Part shown: piece after piece, positions 10,118-16,598 of the stretch | Layout of the letters: every line of letters begins with the position of its first letter | How positions within the stretch are numbered: the stretch's first letter is position 1 | Origin: Geitlerinema sp. S16 | Lineage (GTDB): Bacteria > Cyanobacteriota > Cyanobacteriia > Cyanobacteriales > Geitlerinemataceae | Length of the DNA stretch: 64,000 bases | Assembly: GCA_011390275.1 (NCBI GenBank) | Contig: JAABST010000019.1 | Location: forward strand, 18,191-82,190 | Direction: 5' to 3' | Notes under the pieces: generated by a model | The model's input: only the letters and a program-made list of their open reading frames with translations | Told to the model about the DNA's origin: nothing | The model's database searches: none | Position numbers and translations under genes: made by a program

Positions 10118-12760
10118 TTGGTTATGCCTCCCAAGAAGAAGTCTGATAGTCCGAAGCAAATCGAGTCGATCGCGCATGAGGAGGCGACGCGAAAAAATAT
10201 CCCGACGGCGGAGTATCAGTCGGTGATGGGTGAGGAGGATCGGCGTCCGTTGCGGGTGGCGTATGAGCGTCGCAATGCGGATCTTGATCCGCAGTTGGTG
10301 TGGAGGGGTAAGGATGTGTTGGATTGGTCGGATTTGGTGGTGGATGCGCCGCCGTTGTATATCCAGGAGAAGATCAAGCCGAAGGCGTTGGTGGATGATT
10401 TGCTACGCCGATCGCGGGAGTCGCAGGATGAGCAGTTGGATTTGTTTGCGGATTTTGATGGGTTGCCGGATTCGGTGGTGGGGACGGAGTTTTATCGTCA
10501 TGATGCCCATTGGTCGAATCGGATGATTTTGGGTGATGCTCTTCAGGTGATGGCGTCGCTGGCGGAGCGGGAGGGGTTACGGGGCAAGGTGCAGTGTATT
10601 TATCTTGATCCGCCGTATGGGATTAAGTTCAATTCTAATTTTCAGTGGTCTACGACGAGCCGGGATGTGAAGGATGGCAAGGTGGAGCATATTACGCGGG
10701 AGCCGGAGCAGGTGAAGGCGTTTCGGGATACGTGGCGGGAGGGGATTCATTCGTATTTAACGTATTTAAGGGATCGGCTGACGGTGGCGCGGGATTTGTT
10801 GAGTGATAGTGGGTCGATTTTTGTGCAGATTGGCGATGAGAATGTTCATCGGGTGCGGGCTTTGATGGATGAAGTTTTTGGGGAGGATAATTATGTTTCC
10901 CAAATTACAGTAAGAAAGACAACGAGTGAGGGTAGTCGATTACTTGGTTCAACTTGTGACTTTATTCTGTGGTATTCAAAAAAGCAAGATATAGCTAAAT
11001 TTAGAGTTGTTTATTCAACAAGAAATTCTGACGCCGAGAAAAGATATAGCTCTCAATATCTGGATGGTTCTTTTTATCGACTTGATAATATTACAAGCTC
11101 CCGACCTGCTGGCGATGGCGATGTTACTAAATTTTCTTTTATAGGTCTTAAATTTAATCCTGGAAAAGGAACATTCAAAACTACTTTGAATGGATTAAAA
11201 AACCTGGCAAGATCTGATCGCTTTCAGTCCACTAAAGCCAAAAAATTAAACTATAGAAGATTCCAGAATGATTTTGGATATTCTCCGATTTCAAATCTTT
11301 GGTCGGATATTAGCGGGGCTGTACAAAGTCGTTCTGATCCCAAAATTTACGTTGTCCAATCATCAACAAGCATGATTGAACGCTGCATCCTAATGACGAC
11401 AGATCCCGGCGATCTCGTCCTCGATCCCACCTGCCTCCGCCAAGGAACCAAAATCCTAACTCCGACCCCCTCCCCCGATCGGGGGAGGGCTGGGGAGGGG
11501 GCAAACCCCGTCGCACAAAACACGATCAACCCTACGGTATCGTCCCCCCTAAATCCCCCCGTAAACGGGGGGACTTTGAGAAGTGTTGCGGTATCGTCCC
11601 CCCTAAATCCCCCCGCACGCGGGGGGACTTTGAGAAGTGGAGCAGTCGAGACTTTGAGTGCGATCGCGATCGAGAATCTGCGACCTGGAAACTGGGTCAT
11701 CGGACACGATGGACAACCCCACCAAGTCATCAGAACGATCGCCAAACCCTACCAAGGGCGCATGATTGGCATTCGTCATCGACAGAACAATACTTGGCTT
11801 TGGGTTACCGCAGAACATCGCATCCTGTGTCAACGACGCAATCTTGACTATGGCGGTCAGACGAGCTGGAATCACATACCAGGACACCACTTCGATCGCG
11901 CCAAAACCCTCCGAAAAAATCAAACTACCGCCGAACAAAAACTTTGGCAAACCCTACGACGCGAACAGCTTGGCGCAAAATTCCGTCGTCAACATCCGAT
12001 CGGAGCGTACATCGTAGACTTTTATGCCCGTGACAAAGGTATTGTGATCGAAGTAGACGGCGAAAGCCACGATCGCCCGGAAGCACAAGCGTATGATGCC
12101 GCACGTGATCGCTACCTACAAAGCTTAGGGCTGACCGTCCTGCGATTTACCAATGATCAGGTCTACCACAACCTAGAAGGCGTTATTGACCGCATTCAAG
12201 CACACCTTGAAACAACCGAAGCAAGCGATCAATGCGATCGGCAATGGCGACGCGCTGATAGTTTAGAAATTGGTGATGTGGTCTTTTTTGGACTAGAGCA
12301 GAAACCTATCGAAATCTGCCAAATTGTCACCGAACAAACCGAAGAAATTGTCTATGATCTCGAAGTAGAAGGCGTTCATTCTTTCGTAACAGAAACCTGC
12401 ACCGTACATAACTGCGGTAGCGGCACAACCGCCTACGTCGCCGAACAATGGGGACGCCGCTGGATCACCATCGACACCAGCCGCGTCGCCCTCGCCCTCG
12501 CCCGCATCCGAATCATGGGCGCACGCTACCCCTACTACCTGCTCAAAGACACCCCCGCAGGCCAACAAAAAGAAGCCGAACTCAGCCAAACCCCCGCCAG
12601 TAACGCCCCCACCCATCGCAACATCCGCCAAGGCTTCGTCTATCAGCGCGTCCCGCATATTACGTTGAAGGCGATCGCCAACAACACCGAAATCGATGTG
12701 ATTTGGGAAAAATATCAACCCAAAATAGAACAGGAAATCAAAGCCAAAGTAATGATTTAA
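10118..12760 (+). CDS. Beta-class adenine DNA methyltransferase (Mod), intein-containing and C-terminally truncated
   Basis: The frame encodes 880 residues. Motif IV DPPYG lies at residues ~164-168, then comes a target-recognition region, then motif I DPT-CGSGTT, the beta-class order (IV, TRD, I) used by type III Mod subunits. An intein (residues 439-765) splits DPT from CGSGTT, so splicing would be needed to form the SAM-binding loop. The spliced product would be ~553 residues. The last family-like sequence is IANNTEIDVIWEKYQPKIE; then the frame ends, whereas relatives continue for about 400 residues. The terminal ~110 of these survive at 13593-13937 behind an HNH gene. The TRD (about 10890-11400) is clearly AT-richer than its flanks, suggesting exchange of specificity. 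Probably inactive or altered. Confidence 0.88.
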   Translation: MVMPPKKKSDSPKQIESIAHEEATRKNIPTAEYQSVMGEEDRRPLRVAYERRNADLDPQLVWRGKDVLDWSDLVVDAPPLYIQEKIKPKALVDDLLRRSRESQDEQLDLFADFDGLPDSVVGTEFYRHDAHWSNRMILGDALQVMASLAEREGLRGKVQCIYLDPPYGIKFNSNFQWSTTSRDVKDGKVEHITREPEQVKAFRDTWREGIHSYLTYLRDRLTVARDLLSDSGSIFVQIGDENVHRVRALMDEVFGEDNYVSQITVRKTTSEGSRLLGSTCDFILWYSKKQDIAKFRVVYSTRNSDAEKRYSSQYLDGSFYRLDNITSSRPAGDGDVTKFSFIGLKFNPGKGTFKTTLNGLKNLARSDRFQSTKAKKLNYRRFQNDFGYSPISNLWSDISGAVQSRSDPKIYVVQSSTSMIERCILMTTDPGDLVLDPTCLRQGTKILTPTPSPDRGRAGEGANPVAQNTINPTVSSPLNPPVNGGTLRSVAVSSPLNPPARGGTLRSGAVETLSAIAIENLRPGNWVIGHDGQPHQVIRTIAKPYQGRMIGIRHRQNNTWLWVTAEHRILCQRRNLDYGGQTSWNHIPGHHFDRAKTLRKNQTTAEQKLWQTLRREQLGAKFRRQHPIGAYIVDFYARDKGIVIEVDGESHDRPEAQAYDAARDRYLQSLGLTVLRFTNDQVYHNLEGVIDRIQAHLETTEASDQCDRQWRRADSLEIGDVVFFGLEQKPIEICQIVTEQTEEIVYDLEVEGVHSFVTETCTVHNCGSGTTAYVAEQWGRRWITIDTSRVALALARIRIMGARYPYYLLKDTPAGQQKEAELSQTPASNAPTHRNIRQGFVYQRVPHITLKAIANNTEIDVIWEKYQPKIEQEIKAKVMI
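11432..12412 (+). mobile_element. Intein with DUF559 nuclease domain, inside Mod motif I
   Basis: The 327-residue intein begins with Cys (CLRQGTKIL, block A) and ends HN before Cys+1 (TCTVHN|C, block G). Block B is VTAEHRILCQ and block F is VYDLEVEGVHSFVTE. The key splice residues are present: Cys1, block-B Thr and His, penultimate His, terminal Asn, Cys+1. Between blocks B and F, residues ~592-698 of the host protein form a DUF559 domain of the Vsr-like PD-(D/E)XK superfamily (RRQHPIGAYIVDFYARDKG, IVIEVDGESH, GLTVLRFTNDQV), with the catalytic D..ExD pattern. That is where LAGLIDADG or HNH homing nucleases usually sit. The insertion point, the SAM-binding loop, is typical for inteins, which prefer the most conserved site. 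Confidence 0.9.
11461..11640. repeat. In-frame palindromic repeats inside the intein
   Basis: Three GC-rich palindromic units lie between intein block A and the rest of the splicing domain. The first (about 11468-11500) is built on CTCCCCCGATCGGGGGAG. The other two (11536-11584 and 11590-11639) are near-identical ~50-base copies: CCCCCCTAAATCCCCCCG, a 3-5 base centre, CGGGGGGACTTTGAGAAGT. They are translated without stops as SPLNPPVNGGTLR and SPLNPPARGGTLR. Together they add roughly 55-60 residues. Such C-run/G-run palindromes are known as dispersed intergenic repeats in cyanobacteria; being inside a reading frame is unusual. Confidence 0.85.
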
Positions 12761-12770
12761 AGTAGAAGTT

Positions 12771-13592
12771 GTGAAAAACTTTATTTTGCGAAATAGAGAA
12801 ATACTGTCGCAATCCAATTACATCCGCAAAGCTGATCCGAAACGAGATTACTGGCTAGATTTTTCTCGTAATAGAGTTCGTCAATTTTACAAGGAGTTTG
12901 GAGATAAGTTCAATATAATTGTTGCTGGAGATCCGGAGTTAGAAGGAGACTTTTTTGTAATTCCATATCCTGCTTTAAAATCTGTCCTTAAAGATGAATT
13001 TTTGTCTAATGATAAGAACGGGAAAACGCGGTGGATAGGAAAAATAAGAAACTTTCAACTTAAGATTCATATTTGCCAAGACCCTCTTGATATCAGTCTC
13101 TTTTACGGAAATCCTGAAATAATAAATACAGAATTTAAACATTTAGAGTATGGAGAAGAGTCGGAGAAGAGTAATGAATTTGCAATACAAAATCGTATGG
13201 CTGAGGTTTCTGCACGGCAGAAGCAATCGGTTTTTCGCCGAAAAGTTTTGTCTAATTTTGAGAATAGATGCTGCATAACTGGTATAGCAGAGGATTCGTT
13301 GCTTGTTGCAAGCCATATTGTTCCGTGGGCGGCAAAAATTGATAGTCGTCTAGATCCTGGAAATGGTCTGTGTTTATCAGCGTTGTACGATCGTTTATTT
13401 GATCGTGGATTTATTACACTAGAAGATGATCTCAAGGTAACAACAACCTCTAAAAAAGGGGGCTTTAGTCTTCCCTTACAAAAAGTCCTCAATGATTTAG
13501 AAAGACTGGAGATAAAAGCTGAGTCCCCTAAAAAGCATAAACTTGAGAACTCCTATCTTGAATATCACCGTGATGTCATATTCATTCGATAA
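12771..13592 (+). CDS. HNH endonuclease
   Basis: The 273-residue protein has a C-terminal HNH domain: CCITG (about residues 166-170), SHIVPWA, then DPGNGLCLSALYDRLFDRGF. This is the treble-clef nuclease arrangement of the HNH_2 type often found beside restriction genes. Residues 1-140 are not recognised and may hold a DNA-binding part. The start is GTG 12771, ten bases after the Mod stop, with only a weak ribosome site, so translational coupling is likely. The gene is much AT-richer than the chromosome around it and resembles the Mod TRD in composition. It occupies the place of ~300 missing Mod codons. Confidence 0.8.
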   Translation: MKNFILRNREILSQSNYIRKADPKRDYWLDFSRNRVRQFYKEFGDKFNIIVAGDPELEGDFFVIPYPALKSVLKDEFLSNDKNGKTRWIGKIRNFQLKIHICQDPLDISLFYGNPEIINTEFKHLEYGEESEKSNEFAIQNRMAEVSARQKQSVFRRKVLSNFENRCCITGIAEDSLLVASHIVPWAAKIDSRLDPGNGLCLSALYDRLFDRGFITLEDDLKVTTTSKKGGFSLPLQKVLNDLERLEIKAESPKKHKLENSYLEYHRDVIFIR

Positions 13593-13937
13593 CGAATAAA
13601 AAATCAACTGCAAGTCAAACTCAACAGCGTCGATGTCTTTCATCCCCAATCCGGCGACATCCGCGCCAGCAACACCGACGAAATCGCCTGCTGGTTCATC
13701 GACACCGACTACAACGAAGAAAGCTTCTTCGTCCGCCACGCCTACTTCCTCGGTGCAAACGACCCCTACAAATCCCTCAAAACCACCCTCAAAGCCGAAA
13801 TCGACCCCGACGCCTGGGCTACGCTCAATAGCGACACCTCGCGACCCTTCGACAAACCCGCCTCTGGTCGCATCGCCGTGAAAGTCATCAACCACCTCGG
13901 CGATGAAGTCATGAAAATCTTTAGCGTGAATCCTTAG
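13593..13937 (+). pseudogene. C-terminal remnant of the Mod methyltransferase
   Basis: Directly after the HNH stop codon, in the same frame and with no start codon, 114 codons encode a sequence such as NSVDVFHPQSGDI, ACWFIDTDYNEESFFVRHAY, FLGANDPYKSLKTTLKAEI and GRIAVKVINHLGDEVMKIF. I recognise this as the extreme C-terminus of the same Mod family as the gene at 10118. GC content returns to the local value. It shows that the HNH gene and its flanks replaced, rather than merely followed, the missing Mod segment. Suppression of the HNH stop would yield an HNH-Mod tail fusion; there is no sign that this happens. Confidence 0.85.
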
Positions 13938-13963
13938 CAGGGCAGTATAGGCGAGAAGCGCCG

Positions 13964-13985
13964 AGGACTGACGCAAGTCAGTCCT
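13964..13985. terminator. GCAA-capped hairpin between convergent genes
   Basis: A perfect 9-bp stem (AGGACTGAC/GTCAGTCCT) is closed by a GCAA tetraloop of the GNRA class. It lies 27 bases after the Mod remnant and before the 3' end of the convergent gene at 14031. There is no T tract, so termination is an inference from position. Confidence 0.4.
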
Positions 13986-14030
13986 AAATCACCCTGATTG
14001 GCTGAAATGAAACCCCGAACTCACACTAAT

Positions 14031-15356
14031 CTAATTCGAGGAGCCAGACTCAAGACGGCGCTTCCATTCCGCTTCGACACGATCGGGATTTTCGAGTTCC
14101 TGGGTCGAAAGGTCGGTTTCGGTGGTGTAGGCGAGATCGTCCTCCGAGATGGTTTGTGTATTCGCGAACTGTTGCGCAAAGGCGAGTTTCGGGGCGATCT
14201 TCGCTTGCTTCGCGGTCAAGGCTTTCGCCTGAGCTTGGCGCTGGGCGTTGCGCGTTTCGACCTTGGCGTTGTAGCCCTTGAGCCAGAAAAAGCGCAGAGC
14301 GGGGATAGACAGGAAGGCCGTACCGTAAACCAGCAGAACGCTGTAGATGGCATTGACGAAGCCGACGAGTCCGCCGAGTTCCACCGCGATCGTCCCGTCA
14401 CCGAGCATCACCCCCAGCACGATCGCCCCAACCAAATTCACGACCCCTAACCCTGCCGCCATCGCCAGTTGTCCGGATTCGGCGCGGCTAAACGGCCAGG
14501 GTTTTTCTTTCAGATAGCCCGTTTTCGCCGTCGGGTTCAGGACACGGCTTGACGCAGCCGCGCGGACTTGAAGCTCGGGGAAATGGTAGACCAGCTCGCC
14601 TTCATGGCTAACTTCCGGTTTGCCGTTGAAGCGGAGCAGCACCGGCAACATGTAGTCTTCATCGTCGGGATCGGTGCCGAGATCGTCCATGTAGGGCGCG
14701 ATCTGTTCCGCGACCACCGCGCCACCGTTGGCCTGAATCACGGAGCCGATCGCCTGCCAACGGCGTTCATCGATTTCCGCGTTCGGGTTGCCGTCACCGA
14801 AGAGGAACGAAAACACCGATTCGAGGAAATTCATCTCCGACTCGCTGCCTGCGCTACGGTTGCCGCTGCGATAATCACGATCGCGACGCTGGCGCGGCTG
14901 TCCGCCAAAATCGTAAATCCAAAATAAATCGAAGGGGGAGAAACGCGGCATAAAGGTCATTCCACCACCGCCACGATTGTCTTCGTCGCGGTTGCTGCTG
15001 GCCGCGATCGAGATCGCCACGATCGCCAGAAAAATTAAAATAATCGACGCGATTAAGATCGTGCCAAACGAAATCCGAATGATGTAAAACAGCACCCGCC
15101 AGATTTTTTGCCAGGTTTCTTGCAGGCGCAGCTTAAACGATCGGCTACGAAGGACGCCGCGCAAATTTTTCGGGAAGAGGTAGACCAGATCGCCGGTCTC
15201 CGCGACCTGCATGTGACCACCGGCATCGGTCGCGATCGCCAATAAGCCCTGCTCCACCGTCGCCACATTCAGACCGGCTTTCGTGGCAACATCACCAACG
15301 GTGACGCGATAGTCAAGTTGTTCAACAGCATTAATAATTGCTGGATTCGGCACCAT
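14031..15356 (-). CDS. Conserved cyanobacterial membrane protein
   Basis: I choose ATG 15356 (MVPNPAIINAVEQLDYRV), giving 441 residues; the 24 upstream codons do not look like protein. Residues ~5-75 resemble a winged-helix-like module (VTVGDVATKAGLNVATVEQG ... VYLFPKNLRGVL), and a related module recurs further on (GGAVVAEQIAPYMDD ... ELVYHFPELQV). A transmembrane span follows the first module (IIRISFGTILIASIILIFL) and two more lie near the C-terminus. I recall similar proteins in cyanobacteria and plastids, but their function is not known to me. It is convergent with the restriction locus. Confidence 0.7.
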   Translation of the reverse strand: MVPNPAIINAVEQLDYRVTVGDVATKAGLNVATVEQGLLAIATDAGGHMQVAETGDLVYLFPKNLRGVLRSRSFKLRLQETWQKIWRVLFYIIRISFGTILIASIILIFLAIVAISIAASSNRDEDNRGGGGMTFMPRFSPFDLFWIYDFGGQPRQRRDRDYRSGNRSAGSESEMNFLESVFSFLFGDGNPNAEIDERRWQAIGSVIQANGGAVVAEQIAPYMDDLGTDPDDEDYMLPVLLRFNGKPEVSHEGELVYHFPELQVRAAASSRVLNPTAKTGYLKEKPWPFSRAESGQLAMAAGLGVVNLVGAIVLGVMLGDGTIAVELGGLVGFVNAIYSVLLVYGTAFLSIPALRFFWLKGYNAKVETRNAQRQAQAKALTAKQAKIAPKLAFAQQFANTQTISEDDLAYTTETDLSTQELENPDRVEAEWKRRLESGSSN

Positions 15357-15686
15357 TGTTTCATTCTCCAGTTCTCGTTCGGGGTTCAGGCAAATTTCAG
15401 GCACGAATCTGGCGACATTCCATACCATCGATCGTCGATTTAACTTAGATTGCGACGATGAAACAGATCGAGGGCGATCGTCGATTGTCGTTCTTGATCT
15501 GACTGAAGATCTCGAATGCCAGTTCGTCGTGCGACGCGATCGCTCTTAGACTCATTATAGGGAGCGCGTTTTTTGCCGATCGTTCGGAAATTTCACCCCG
15601 TGAATGGGTGAGATTGCCGGATGCGCGTTCAGCGTTTCCCTGTTGATGTACAAAATTATTTGACCGTTTGACCTAATCACTCCATT

Positions 15687-16445
15687 ATGCCTCTTCGCTC
15701 TGATCAATCTGATCTCTCGAAACCAACACCCCTCGATTATGTAAAGTATGCATTTGGGGTATTGGCGGCGCTGTTGCTCGTTCCGGCTTTGCTGCAAGGA
15801 GCGCTGGCGTTTTTGCAAACGTTTTTGCAAACGCTGCTCTCGATCGTCCTGACGCTAAATCTATTGATTTTGTCGGCGGTTGCGGGTGTGGCGGGGGTGT
15901 GGATTTGGCAGCGTCGCGTTTTGGCGGATTCGGGTGAACCGGTCACGATCGATTCGACGATATCGGTTGAGCCGTCTAGAGAGACATCCCCCGCTCTTGT
16001 GCGTGGAGGGGGAGAGCCGCAAACAACAGAAGAGCCGACAGCAGCTCAGGCGGAAGATCCGATCGCCGCGTCAAGCATCGGCGAAGTGACTCTCGATCGC
16101 CTCGATGGTTTAGGCTCCGACGAGTCGGCTCCCTCGGGGTTTGCGTCCCTCGTGATCCCGTCAGATATCGCGTCAGGCGAGACGATCTCTGTAACAATTC
16201 CTGACGTTGTATCAGAGACACCCCGATCGCCGAGCGGCCAGAATCTCATCCTGCCAAACAGCCAACCACGCCCGGAGCCATTAATTCAGGCACAGCTTGC
16301 ACGGCGCTTAGGCGTAAGTTCTAGCACGATCGGCGTGCGCAAACTCAAGCCTGATTTTGGTGAGTGGTCCAGCCAGAAAGATCCGGCGGGTTTAGCATGG
16401 CGGTACTGTGAAGAAGCGCGTCAGTTTTTTGTGATGTCAGCCTAA
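15687..16445 (+). CDS. Hypothetical protein, N-terminal membrane anchor and C-terminal HTH-like domain
   Basis: The 252-residue protein has two hydrophobic stretches near the N-terminus (about 24-45 and 50-70), a long acidic and proline/serine-rich linker, and a short C-terminal domain reading IQAQLARRLGVSSSTIGVRK then FGEWSSQKDPAGLAWRY. The C-terminal part resembles a helix-turn-helix seen at the ends of other cyanobacterial proteins. I do not know its function. It is divergent from the gene at 14031, with 330 bases between the two chosen starts. Confidence 0.6.
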   Translation: MPLRSDQSDLSKPTPLDYVKYAFGVLAALLLVPALLQGALAFLQTFLQTLLSIVLTLNLLILSAVAGVAGVWIWQRRVLADSGEPVTIDSTISVEPSRETSPALVRGGGEPQTTEEPTAAQAEDPIAASSIGEVTLDRLDGLGSDESAPSGFASLVIPSDIASGETISVTIPDVVSETPRSPSGQNLILPNSQPRPEPLIQAQLARRLGVSSSTIGVRKLKPDFGEWSSQKDPAGLAWRYCEEARQFFVMSA

Positions 16446-16598
16446 ATTAGCCTCAACAGGGCTAAACCATCGTAGAGATGTCATCGTGTACTTACGGGAC
16501 AGTCTGAATTTGTTGGAGTTGTTGAATTTGTTAGACTCGCTGGACTCACGAGATTTGTTAGGATTGCTGGATTTGTTGGACTTGCGTTGAGGTTGCCG
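16446..16598. repeat. Degenerate T/G-rich tandem repeat
   Basis: Between about 16505 and 16587 the sequence is a drifted tandem array of units close to ATTTGTTGGA, ATTTGTTAGA and ATTGCTGGA, ending just before the start of the ATPase gene. It has no coding frame of its own. It may lie in that gene's 5' untranslated region. Confidence 0.5.

Noticed and set aside
6863..13937. Complete, functional type III restriction-modification system
   Set aside because: Mod lacks about 300 internal residues and its tail is separated, so I describe the locus as damaged.
13497..13976. Minus-strand 159-codon frame
   Set aside because: It is opposite the HNH 3' end and the Mod remnant, and its repeated glycine/valine pattern mirrors the coding strand.
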